Part shown: in pieces, positions 20,336 through 49,900 of the stretch
How the letters are laid out: each line of letters starts with the position of its first letter
Numbering within the stretch: the stretch's first letter is position 1
Source of the DNA: Odiellus spinosus
Taxonomy: Eukaryota > Arthropoda > Arachnida > Opiliones > Phalangiidae
Assembly: GCA_963920705.1 (NCBI GenBank)
Contig: OY987232.1
Location: 15,377,726 to 15,441,725 of the forward strand
Reading direction: 5' to 3'
Length of the DNA: 64,000 bases
The notes under the pieces: generated by a model
Database searches by the model: none
What the model was told of the DNA's origin: nothing
What the model saw: only the letters and a program-made list of their open reading frames with translations
Program-made: the position numbers and the translations under genes

Positions 20336-21394
20336 ATGAGCCAACCCGAGTTTCTGATAAAAAAAGAGGTTGAAGACGACCCCCCTCAAGAAGAAAATGA
20401 GCTCAATTATATTCTTCCCTACTTACAATCAAATGACGTTGAAGATGAAGACTCCTCAGATAACCATTCTTTGTTCGACGAAAATTACATTTCAATGGTA
20501 TCCAAAATCAAGATGGAATGTCTCTCCGATTCCAGTGACACGAACCAGGAGACATCAATACCTAATAAAGAAGAGACACCTATTCAGAAGGCAGGAACAA
20601 CGCGTTCCAAGTTGAAACATCCGTCTGATAAACAATTTCAGTGCGACCAATGTTCTTACACCTGTAAATACAAAGCTGGTATAATTAACCACAAAAAAGT
20701 TCATTCGCGCAAGCGCATTCAATGCGATCAGTGTCCCTTCGCTTCTTGGGTGAAATGGAAGGTAACTAGACACAAGTTAACTCATTTGCCCGATAAACCA
20801 TATAAATGTGATCAGTGTTCGTATGGTTCTAATTTCAAATCGTGTCTAAAAAAACACAAGTTCGTTCATTTGCCTGTTAGACCCTATAAATGCGATCAGT
20901 GCCCTTTTTCTTCTGGTCAGGAAAGGAATCTAAAAATCCATATGTTACTTCATTCGCCCGATAAGCTCCCCAAATGCGACCAGTGTTCGTATTCTTCTCC
21001 TTGGAACAACGCTTTAAAAAAGCACATGTTGAATCATTTGTCCAATAAGGCATTTAAATGCGAAGAGTGTACCTACTCTTCTAATAGCTTACATGCTCTA
21101 AAATGCCACCAGTCCGTTCATTCGGCCAATAAGGTCCTGAAATGCGATCAATGTAGCTACTCATCTAATCGCTTACAGGCTCTAAATTGTCACAAGTTAA
21201 GTCATTCGGTCAGTAAGCCCTATAAATGCGATCAGTGTTCCTACTCATGTGGATCGAAAGTAATACTATATAATCACAAGTTAAGTCATTTTGATTCTCC
21301 CGTTTCCGAGGTAAATAAAATATCGGAATCAAAGACAACCTACTCTCGCAAAAAAATAAGTCTGGAATGTGGTGAGAAATCTGATATCTCCTAA
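20336..21394 (+). CDS. C2H2 zinc-finger protein, eight fingers, with transposon-derived stop codon
   Basis: Single-exon CDS of 352 residues from the ATG at 20336 (MSQPEFLIKKE); an upstream in-frame GTG at 20318 is disregarded. Motifs IKKE and IKME plus LSDSSD match the family. Eight C2H2 fingers follow. The tail reaches KISESKTTYSRKK but one extra A in the A-run shifts past the TAA used by relatives. Translation adds ISLECGEKSDIS and ends at TAA 21392-21394, the first three bases of a family D element. Nuclear role inferred. Confidence 0.88.
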   Translation: MSQPEFLIKKEVEDDPPQEENELNYILPYLQSNDVEDEDSSDNHSLFDENYISMVSKIKMECLSDSSDTNQETSIPNKEETPIQKAGTTRSKLKHPSDKQFQCDQCSYTCKYKAGIINHKKVHSRKRIQCDQCPFASWVKWKVTRHKLTHLPDKPYKCDQCSYGSNFKSCLKKHKFVHLPVRPYKCDQCPFSSGQERNLKIHMLLHSPDKLPKCDQCSYSSPWNNALKKHMLNHLSNKAFKCEECTYSSNSLHALKCHQSVHSANKVLKCDQCSYSSNRLQALNCHKLSHSVSKPYKCDQCSYSCGSKVILYNHKLSHFDSPVSEVNKISESKTTYSRKKISLECGEKSDIS

Positions 21395-21515
21395 GCTACG
21401 TTCACACTTAACACTTTTCAAACCGTTTCGAAAGTTCAAATCGACTTTTAAAGGTATTCATTTTGTTTCTCGATCAAAGGTCTATACGGGTGACCCCCGT
21501 AAAATGTACTAGAGT
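21392..21515. mobile_element. Family D MITE, left part only
   Basis: Begins TAAGCTACGTTCACACTTAA and follows the family D interior (AAACCGTTTCGAAAGTTCAA, GATCAAAGGTCTATACGGGT). The right terminus is missing. It abuts the 20336 CDS and gives it its stop codon. Confidence 0.75.
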
Positions 21516-22096
21516 GCACTTTGTAACGCCATTAGTTTCGGATTTTCTGTACGTTTTTCGATTTGAAACTTAAACGAATCTATATTAAGTATGCGAGGAT
21601 GGGCTTAATATATTTGCTCCTAAATATTTATGTGCAGTTATAGTGAGTTCTTAATAATAAAAATATTTAGCGAGAAAGTTGTGATATACAGCGAGGCATA
21701 GACTTATAATGTGTGGTTGACATGGCCAATATATATGTAATTCTCTGTGTAACAATGTCTGTTTGGCTGATTGTCTGATTGTCAGTGTGAACCATCTTTA
21801 ATCTCAAAACAAGTAGAATAATTAAATTCAGCTTTGTTAGGCGTAATTAAATCTCAAACGGAGTTTGCAATTCGGTGCATCTAACTTCGCGTGTACATTT
21901 TACGGACTTGACAGGGAGACAGACATACCTAGAGAATTATATATTTTGATGATGACTACTTATAGTGATTTTGCCTCGTAAAATTTCCACTTTGGTTATC
22001 ATTTTTGACGAGTAATTGCATAAAATGAATAAATTGTAACATGATTGTAATAATAACAATTATTACAATGTTATTAATAATAATTCATTAATTTTA

Positions 22097-22147
22097 GAGG
22101 TAAATAAAATCTCGGAGTCGAGGACAACCTATTCCCGCAAAAAATAA
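22097..22147 (+). pseudogene. Orphan C-terminal tail of a zinc-finger gene
   Basis: Encodes EVNKISESRTTYSRKK then TAA, the tail of the 15001, 17032 and 20336 genes, but no fingers precede it. Downstream GTCGGGCTTATGGATGGAT resembles the end of the 17032 gene. It is preceded by AATTTTAG, which could be a splice acceptor, but a deleted gene is the simpler reading. Confidence 0.7.
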
Positions 22148-22284
22148 GTCGGGCTTATGGATGGATCTATTCACTTTGTTTTTTTGACGAAAGCAAGACA
22201 CGTTTCGAACCTTAAATTACCAATTTCCTTAACTATCACCAATTCGAAAAACCCGCCTCTTGAAATATAGGTAGTCGTGCAAGA

Positions 22285-22438
22285 ACACAAAAACTTTACT
22301 CAGTCGTTAGTCCGTCTGCACAATCCACTCTAGCAGTTAGTTTTATTGCTGAATAGGAGTGTGTCGCTTAGAGAAGAAGAAGTGGCTTTAATTAGCGTTG
22401 AAATTATGAAAGTGGGTCCTTGATCTTTTGAGAAAAAG
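22285..22438 (+). other. Predicted non-coding 5' exon of the 23378 zinc-finger gene
   Basis: Closely related to 1965-2120 (GAAGAAGAAG, TTGAAATTATG, GGTCCTTGAT), ending AGAAAAAG|GTAAGAAATGC with a donor at 22439. The similarity continues into the intron to about 22660. The acceptor would be TTTTCTGTAG ending 23355. Contains the five-codon frame M-K-V-G-P-stop also seen in the 1965 copy. Confidence 0.5.
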
Positions 22439-22683
22439 GTAAGAAATGCTTTTTTTAACTAGAAAGATGCTTGTGTGTTTTAATAAAGATAGTGCTAAGA
22501 GCATAAGTGTAAGCACTAATCAGAAAGCTAAAGGCCCGATACATAGTTGATTCAATTTATCGGGTTGGTATAACAAAACTGAAGAAGACGGAATATATAA
22601 TTTGGTTTTTAGACTCGTAATATTTTGGCATTTGTTTGTTTACAAAATTGGCGTGCATTTTGAAATATAATTACTCTAGAGAC

Positions 22684-23095
22684 AAGCTACGTTCACACTA
22701 GACACTTAAGCTACGTTCACACTAGAAACTTAAGCTACGTTCACACTAGACACTTAAGCTACGTTCACACTAGACACTTAAGCTACGTTCACACTAGACA
22801 CTTAAGCTACGTTCACACTAGACACTTAAGCTACGTTCACACTAGACACTTAAGCTACGTTCACACTAGACACTTAAGCTACGTTCACACTAGACACTTA
22901 AGCTACGTTCACACTAGACACTTAAGCTACGTTCACACTAGACACTTAAGCTACGTTCACACTAGACACTTAAGCTACGTTCACACTAGACACTTAAGCT
23001 ACGTTCACACTAGACACTTTGCAACGATTTTCAAACCGATTCTTATGTTCAAATCGATTTTTAAAAAATTTTAATTTTTTTTGTTCATGCAAAAA
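22684..23095 (+). repeat. Fourteen exact-length copies of the family D terminal 24 bp, followed by D interior
   Basis: 336 bp = 14 x 24 at 22684-23019, unit AAGCTACGTTCACACTAGAC plus ACTT, nearly identical in all copies. Immediately after, GCAACGATTTTCAAACCG and GTTCAAATCGATTTTT continue as in family D. So the array is the terminal repeat of one D element amplified in place. It lies in the predicted first intron of the 23378 gene. There are no spacers, so it is not CRISPR-like. Confidence 0.9.
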
Positions 23096-23377
23096 AGTAC
23101 TTTACTTACGAGTAATTAACTTTTAATTGAAAATTTATCCTACACTACACCAATCGACGATGATGGATCATATTTATGGTTGTTAAACATATTAATCACA
23201 GTGTATTTCTAGAATATTTTAAAACTTCGGGAACCTCGCGTCCATGCCCCTAGCACCAACTCAGCTATTAACTATTTTAACAATAGTTCCTACCTTACCT
23301 TAATCCAAACCTCTAGGGTGTTTTTATTGGTTCGTGGATTGTCTCTTTTCTGTAGCGTTAAAATTCCAAGAACAATT

Positions 23378-24331
23378 ATGGAAACAGAAGTTTCAGAAGA
23401 CAATCATCAAGTAAAAGATGAGAACAGTTATATTCTCCCTGATTACCCATCAGATGAAGATGAAAACACCTCAGAAACACATGGTTTTCAGAATGAAAAC
23501 GTCAGTTCTTTGGTATCTCAAATCAAGACGGAATGTCCCAGTGATTCTAGTCAGTCATTCACTGATTTCGACCAGGATGCAATGCAAATTAAAAAGGAGT
23601 CACAGATTCAGAAGGCAGAAACAGCGCGAGAGTTATTTCATTCGGCCGAAAAGTCCTTTAAATGCGATGAGTGTGAATACGCCTCTCGTAAGAAATCGGG
23701 TCTTAAAACTCACAAGTTAATACATTCGTCTGATAAGGCCTTTAAGTGCGATCAGTGTGATTACGCTTCCAGTTCTAAAGGCAATTTTCATAAACACAAA
23801 AGAATTCATGTGGCCGATAAGCCCTTTAAATGCGATCAGTGTGAAATCGCATATTACCAGAAAGCGAGTCTTAAAACGCACAAGTTAACACATTTGTCTG
23901 ATAAGCCCTTTAAATGCGATCAGTGTGACTACGCTTCTTATCGAAAAATCAGTAAAAGTCACATGTTTATTCACTCTGGCGATAAGCCTTTTAAATGCGA
24001 TCAGTGTGACTACGCTTGTAACCAGAAGGCTAGTCTTAAAAACCACAAGTTAATACATTCGTCTGATAAACCCTTTAAATGCGATCAGTGTGACTATGCT
24101 TATTTCCAGAAATCTAGTCTTAAGGATCACAAGTTGACACATTCGTCTGATAAACCTTTTAAATGCGATCAGTGTGACTACGCTTCTTATCGAAAAAGCC
24201 ATCTAAAAAGCCACGTATTAACTCATTCTTCCGATAAGCCCTTTAAATGCGATCAGTGTTCCTACGCGTCTACTTCGAAAGTGCGACTAAATACCCATTA
24301 TTTAATTCATTCGAGTACCAATAAGAGGTAA
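23378..24331 (+). CDS. C2H2 zinc-finger protein, eight fingers (cluster member)
   Basis: Single-exon CDS of 317 residues from ATG 23378 (METEVSEDNHQ); the open frame runs further upstream but crosses the acceptor TTTTCTGTAG ending at 23355. The first SUMO-type motif is lost (METE instead of IKKE) and the second, IKTECPSDSS, is kept. Eight fingers of a CDQCDYAS subtype with SSDKPFKCDQ linkers are very alike, suggesting recent internal duplication. Finger 4 (DYASYRKISKSH) is one residue short between Cys and His. Ends HSSTNKR without the YSRKK tail; AAGAG|GTAATT at the end could be a donor to a tail exon. Confidence 0.88.
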   Translation: METEVSEDNHQVKDENSYILPDYPSDEDENTSETHGFQNENVSSLVSQIKTECPSDSSQSFTDFDQDAMQIKKESQIQKAETARELFHSAEKSFKCDECEYASRKKSGLKTHKLIHSSDKAFKCDQCDYASSSKGNFHKHKRIHVADKPFKCDQCEIAYYQKASLKTHKLTHLSDKPFKCDQCDYASYRKISKSHMFIHSGDKPFKCDQCDYACNQKASLKNHKLIHSSDKPFKCDQCDYAYFQKSSLKDHKLTHSSDKPFKCDQCDYASYRKSHLKSHVLTHSSDKPFKCDQCSYASTSKVRLNTHYLIHSSTNKR

Positions 24332-42659
<18,328 letters not shown>

Positions 42660-45600
42660 CTATTACGATACTAATCTTTAGCGTAATTTTGTTCTAGGTT
42701 TCTTGATCCGTAGTTTAATAATTTAATTGTAACAAATTGTATACGCTAGTAGAAATACTAATCCCGTATTAATTTGATTTTAGCTAAAGCGTTATAAGAT
42801 AAACCACCGTATTTAAACCCAGTATGATTCGGTTACTATTAACTATAAGGTAATTTTTGAACACAAAACCTCATTATTAACATTTGTCTTAAGGAAATTG
42901 TTGGTATTTCAAATATTTCATCGGAAATCGTATATATATTTGGAATTCTGACTTAAAACGTAAAAAAATATTAAACGGAGGTTAACGATTAAAGTTAGCC
43001 TAATGTATAATAAATCCTAACATTTGTATAAAATATATACGAGATGAAGAAATTTTTGGCTGATACTTAAATTAAGGTAAAAAGACAATCTTTGGAAACA
43101 AGGTACGCGCGCTTGATAATTAAATCTAGGTTTTTATTATATTTTTTTTAAAAAGGTGAAATTGCTGTAAACATTCCATTAATTTTAATTTTTGAGTTAA
43201 ACCTAACAGTTTAAAAACTCATTCTATTAAAAAATTTTAAAAACCTTTTAATTTATGTGTTAAAAATGTAAATCAAATTGTAACAATTATTTTATACTAG
43301 ACGTGTCGTGGTGATTTATGAAATAGCCCCAGATAATAAACCCTCATCTATTTAGTGATTAGTATTTATAACGAATAATGCCTGTTAATTCCTCCTATCC
43401 TTTATTCTACGTTTGAACGAAGAGCCTCGTGAAGAAATTGGCGTTTTTAGGTCAATGCATATTTTGATAGAGTTTCGGTAAAAGCTTTAAAAATATTATT
43501 ATTCATCAAGTTAATGTGCTTAGCCACGTGATCAAGAACTATTGTAATCCGAGCTTCGTAAACTACAGTAAAACAAGCTGAATATCTCCCTATGAACTAT
43601 ACATGCTAGTAACATAACAACTGCGTCTTGACGTATAGGCCTAAATAGAAATTTTAAAAATTTATTTTACATCTGTGAACTAATTTGAAAATTGCCTTGC
43701 GAATGTATTCAATTTATAATTTATGAATTCTCTAGCTTCGCGAGAGATAAATCAGACAAGTAATTCCACTTACGACTGATCAGTGAGCTACGTCACGTCA
43801 AATAGCTAGATTGCTTCATCTCCAATTTGATATTATTAAAGCTCTAATCGTAACCTCTATCCAAAAAAACGCAATTAATTTATTATCTCAGTTTATTCAC
43901 GAGTGTTTTCATTCAACACGTATCAAAATTTATACTTATGTTATAATTTAAAATTCTCTCTATATTTTTAATTTTCCCCTCGGGTTTTTATTTAGGTTAT
44001 TTTTAAATTTGTTTTGGTGCTTACAAGTATTTTTTTTTTCTAATGTAAATAATTTTGTTTATTTCGAAAAGAAACAAAACATGAAAAAAAAAAAACAAGT
44101 TTTACTTTTATTTTTAGAATGGTGATGGTTAATTGTGATACGAAAATTGTTATTTTATAATCTTGCCTTTACATAGATGCGCGATAATTTCGCACACATG
44201 GATTAAATAAAACAAAACATAAAAGGTGCCTGCAAAAATGGACTTTTTTTTTACGGCATAAAATGTTTAAAATAAACAAAAACGTAAAATTTGAGGAAAA
44301 ACATTTAAAAAAAAAAAACAAGGAACTAGTCGTTAAAATGTCAAATGGGTCACATTGATTTTTGTGTAATTATTTAATATTATTCTTTTTTACAGTTTGA
44401 GAGACAGTGATTATTTAACGGGCAAGTCACGTACTATCAAGTTTAACGCCGTTAGATATGAGACCTATTACGTTAACAAAAATATCAGTCAACAAATAAA
44501 GGTTAACGTACTAACTATGCATGCCAAAATGATTAAATTCTATCCTATCTTAAGTTATCTAAAATAATTTAAAAACTTAAAATACATTCATAAAGTGCAA
44601 AGGGTTAGACGGAACGTGATATATGAACGCATAGGTATTAATTTAAATAACATGTAATTGAAACCAATTGCATCGACTAAAATCAAATCTGAATTTTGCA
44701 AATTAATTCTAACAGGTGTCAGGGACTTATCTTGCCAAAAATATTGCACCAGCAGAGGTCTTCAAGACCAGGAAAACTGTTAGTTGGAAACATCACTATT
44801 ACCCCTTTAAAGCAATGAAAACAATTCTCAAAAAGATTTCAATGTCTAAGCAATTCAATGGCCAATCACTGTTTAAAATCAATTTTAAAGCTCAAGGCGC
44901 CTGCTCCAGCAGAGTGTAACCATGCGCGTGTCCAACGTTCTTTATTTTCAAACGAAATTAGTTCCGAATTAGGCTTAGCCCAAAATTAAGCAGAAAGAGG
45001 TTAACAGTTTTCACCATTTATTTAACTATTATGTCGAGAGGTTGTACACTTGCCTGGCTGGTGTACGAAATTTTTAGATCTTGGAATCTCAAAAGTTAAT
45101 TTCCCAAAGAGATTTTATGATTTTGGCCAAAGTGTCAGACCCCTCGCTTACGGAAAGTTTTATTTGTTGGCTGATATTTAAAGTAATAATGAAATTAGAT
45201 CTATTTAAATGAAGAACAGACGTGATTTTTTTTACATGACTTGCCCTTAAATAATTTCTACGTACAGTTAAGAATGACGGTGGTGTCAAAATTGCTCATT
45301 TATTTTCAGAAATTTGTTTCGGTACCAGAGTTTTATAAAACAAAATAGGCAGCTGAGTAGATTTTTTTAATCAAATATTTCAATAACCACAAAATATAAT
45401 TAAATGAACACATTCCTTAAATGTAAAATAAAATAAAAATGAATCTCTGATGTCAAAGAAACAAATGTATACGAAGCAATAGAAAAACAAAACCAAGGAG
45501 ATATTAGATTGTTTTAATGGAAAACTAAGAACTGAAATTTTATTAATTAATTTTAAATCTTGAAGAATTCGCAACAGATTTTTGCAGATTTTTTTTACAT

Positions 45601-45925
45601 TTCCAAAAGAATTTATAGGATTTCAACCTTGAGTTAGCGTCATGCGCGAAGCTTGAGTATCCATTATTTCTATTTGTTTTATTAAGAGATAATTGGAGCT
45701 CGTAGGTTTGAGAGTGGTGCCAACTTGAGGTGGAATTGGCTATAGTTAGTCATAACCTAAATCATTCCAAATTAGTTTGCTAGAAGAAATTAATCTATTT
45801 TAATTACTGCGAGAATAAATATCTTTTGGTCTTGTTTCCAATCAACCCTAGAAGTATATTGTATATTAAATATAAAATTCACAGGTCTTAGTTTTCCTAT
45901 TTAATATCCTTGTTGGAAAACGTGG

Positions 45926-45971
45926 AAAAAAAAAAAAAAAAAAAAAATTAAAAAAAAAAAAACTAAATGGT
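45926..45971 (+). repeat. Poly(A) tract
   Basis: A run of As interrupted by one TT. Could be the tail of a retroposed sequence, but no element is recognisable upstream. Confidence 0.6.
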
Positions 45972-46877
45972 TGTGGGTTTAAAAAATTTTTATTAGACAT
46001 TCCAAAAAAAAAATTTCCATTTAATTTCCAACATTATATAAATGAAGCCTAAATTTTTAGTGACTCGCCAAAATAAAAAGGGTTTAACTTGTAAATAACG
46101 TTTAAAAGTGTCATCTTAATGCCTTAAAAAGACGATCCCCGAACTGAACGTAATCGAGATTTTTTTTTAGCCTATCAAGCAATATGTTAGGCGAGAGTTG
46201 GAAATAAAACAACAAAGTAGTAAAGATATTTTCCAACAAGTCGAGTATAACGGATTTCTGATTTACTATTTTTATGAAATATGCCTCGTTATAATTTTAC
46301 GTTATAAACTTTCGTAATAACATTTGGACAATTGAAAAACTCTTTTTTTTTCCTGTTGATTGGTTAACTTTTAGTTATTCAGTCAACTTGTCAGCGTTCA
46401 ATGTTATGGGAACATAATGCAATTTCATTTTCCTTAAAAAAAGTTCAGTCATTATATATTATATGGTCTTGTCTTGCACTGATTTATAAACACCCCAAAG
46501 ATTACATAGAAGACTTCGTGTCTCTATCAAAAAAGCAGACTACATTAGGCCAAGGTTATTTAAGATAAAGTTTTGCAAGGGAGTCTCAGTCACGATATAA
46601 AATGTAACTTAACAGCGTGAGAAAAACAAATGTTAACATCACTCAGATGAGATTTTTTTTACCTCTTATTCCCTTCTTTGCTCGCGTGACCTCACCAAGA
46701 TGAGATAAAAAGTCCGTGATTCACGAGCTTGGAATAAAACTTAAGAAAATATACCCGACTGAGGCAACCTATTATACCATTATAGTTTTAAGAACATTTT
46801 GAGAAGTACCCTGGAGATAAAATTACTGTATTCTACTTCGTGTGAAAAATCAACATTACGATCTAAATAGGAAGCGT

Positions 46878-46994
46878 CCCTTACCAAAAAAAGTCAGTCT
46901 TAAGAGGTCTTGGGGAAGTCTTAAAGACTTCCCCAAGACTTTTGTAGTGTTCTTGAAGACCTCTTCAGATCAGACTAACTTTTTTCCGTAAGGG
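46878..46994. mobile_element. Family C MITE, 117 bp, intergenic
   Basis: CCCTTACCAAAAAAAGTCAG...TAACTTTTTTCCGTAAGGG with GT on both flanks. The arms are nearly complementary throughout. Confidence 0.82.
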
Positions 46995-49900
46995 GTGGTA
47001 ATTCCAACATGGCTCTAAGTATGATCTATGTATTGTAGAGCCATATTGAAATTACTGTTGAATTAATTCACAGTTGAAGTGCGGGGTTACATCCCACTTG
47101 CAAAACTTGATTTTAAATGACCCTTACAATGTAGCTTTTTCAAAATTCCTACGATAGGGCCTTTAAAAATCCAAACAAAACATGTTATAATTATGGTAAA
47201 TATCTCAATTTTAGCGAATCGGAAATCTCGTTACGAAACAACTTCAGATTTGAATTGATAGATTAACAGTTCCGGGGATTGGTCAAAATACATTGTATTA
47301 TTAAAATCATTAAAACAAAATCCCACTGGGCAAAAACAATTTTTTTTTTTTTTTTCAGTTGTTAGGTTTTATTATTATTTTATTAACTTATTTCTCGTGT
47401 TGTTTTTTTTTTTTTTTTATTTTTTTTTAATATGGGGCTAACTAAGCCAGAACAAAGAAAATAATACTTTTTTTTATTTATCTTGCGATTATTTTTCGGC
47501 TATGTTTCACGGAGGTTTGCAGAAGTTGTAAAGATCAAATTTTGAGAGAAATTGAACACCTCAATCTTGTTAACGAATCAAAATTATAACTACAATTTGA
47601 AATTTGTTAAATTTAAATAGGTAAAATAATTCAAGCCTTTTTTATTTCTTGTAGGTGGTGTCTGTTATTATCAAAAAGGGGTTATTGTGTAAAAATATCT
47701 GAAAGATACAGATTTTGGCAATGAGTTTATCTACCAAACAGTATCAAGACGGCTTTGTTTTAGTAAAATATCCTTGGCACTCTGTGTTTGCCCCCTATAT
47801 GCGGGACATGTATTAATAAATAGTACATGAACATCAGACGTAGATCTCTAAAATAGAAAAAAACCAACCTAGCTGTTACCTTTTTCTTATCTGCACTCCT
47901 TTCTGACACCCCCATAAGTGCGGCAAGCCAAGGCTTACGTAATTTTCTAATTTATTGCTAGATTAATTTGATTTAGAATTATAGAATGGATTTCCTGATG
48001 ATAAATTGTCGATTAGCATAACCCATTAGGCGAAGAAAACTTCTATTAAAGCCACGGTATTATCAGAGAGAGACCATTTTATTTGATGGTCATAAGCTAC
48101 GGTGGCTCCATCTTGGGCCCTTGAGCTTTGACTTTAAAAGTTAGAGAAAATTTAGCTCCAAAAAAAATAAAAACATAGTTTGACAATTTCGGTCGCTAGG
48201 TTGGGTTTGGAATGAGTAATTTTAACATTTCCGCCCTTTTGTTCATCCTTAGTGCTCTATTTATTAATAAATGATTTTGTGGGCCTCAGCGCGTGTTGCA
48301 GAGACGTTTCAATGCTAAAGATTGGTGTGTTGTGATTGGTTAGAGGATATTTGGCCAAAATCAAACTTTTTCCGATTTTTTTCCACAGTTCAGAGATGCA
48401 CAAACAAGTTTTTTAATTTTTTAAATTACTTGGTGTCTAGATTCATTGTTCCCATAACGTTTCTAACGACTTCCTCTTCTCAAAATGATAATTAATACAA
48501 ATTTTATTAAAGTAACTCGGGTATTTATTTATTTCAGTGCTCTTCAAAGTTTAATTTTTACATAATTTAAATAACCTTATTCTAATTTAGCCGAATACAT
48601 AATCGTAAGGCCTATTATGGGGATAGCAAAAATGTCTGTACCCTTTACAGTTCTATATGTTAAATGGTTGTTTAATTTTTTATTGTTTACAAAATTTATT
48701 TGTTAATCTTTATAATACGCAACCAATTATTTTTTTCCCACTAAATTTTGAAAAATTGCAATGTGCGGTAGGTCAGTAATTTGCTTCAAAAGCTGCAGAA
48801 TTAACATTATTTCGAATGAATTTAATTTAGTAAGTTTGTAAAGATGACTTCAAATGCAAAACAGCGCCGATTCAATTTGGTTAACAATTTTTAAAAATGA
48901 TATTTCGTGTGAAATAATTATAAGCGTCGCGCGACGCTACTAGCTAGGAAATTATCTACTCGATAGTTTTTCGGGGTATTTATTTCTCCTGTAAAGCTAA
49001 AAACTTTTAAAAATGGAGCTTAGTATACTATGAAAGCTGTTTCGTAAAATACTTTACGATTATTTGTAGGAAATAGAATAGATAGTTGTGGAACTAAACA
49101 AAAAGAAGCTATGCACACATTTAAGTATATTATAAACCAATTTCGCAACTGCCCATTCGCGCATTAATATAAGGAATTAACTGGACAAAAAAATGAGAAA
49201 TGTTTTGGTTTTGTCTTCCGCATTCTCGTCTATTGATGCAAAAAATGGTTTCATTGAATGAAAAATAAAAAAAATGTGTTTCATTTCTACTTAAAACAAT
49301 TGAAAATAGCGTGTATTAACTTGACTGTACAGAAAAACAAAAAAACTCAGTAAATAATTTTCTTTCACATTGCTTAGCCATTTATTTATCTTCCTGTCTG
49401 TTTGGACATGGAGTAACTTGATTATTGAGTTGACAATAAAATGTTTAGATCATTTTTTATCAATTAGAACAAGAATCAATTAAGGTTCAGAGAATGTGCA
49501 AGTGTAATATTGTTTTAAAGGCCTATTTAGTTGATAAAACAGTAATACAGTAATATAAAAGTCCCTTCCTCCACTTAAATATTTTTTATTCTCCTTAATT
49601 ACTCCAAAATTAAGGTTTAAAATCATCTTTTTATCCCCCTGACTTATTTGAAAGTTATGTTAGATGGCACCACAGTCTTTGAATACTTTTGTGTGGCGCC
49701 ACCTTTGGAGGACTTGCCACTTACATTATATTGGAATAAAAAGAGATCTGATTTAAAAAACAACAGAATGAAATATAGACAGAGTGGGGAATTGAACCAC
49801 TTGATTGGGTCGTGTGACATCTGCCTGAGGTTCTACTGTTGTAGCTTATTTCAAGAATATCAAGCTGTACTTTCTACCCTGGGACAGAGCTTCATGCTCC

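Noticed and set aside
22684-23019. Regular short repeats resembling a CRISPR array
   Set aside because: Units are contiguous without spacers, in a eukaryotic context, and equal the end of a MITE.
44716-44919. 67-codon open frame in the gene desert
   Set aside because: No family features; length within chance expectation.
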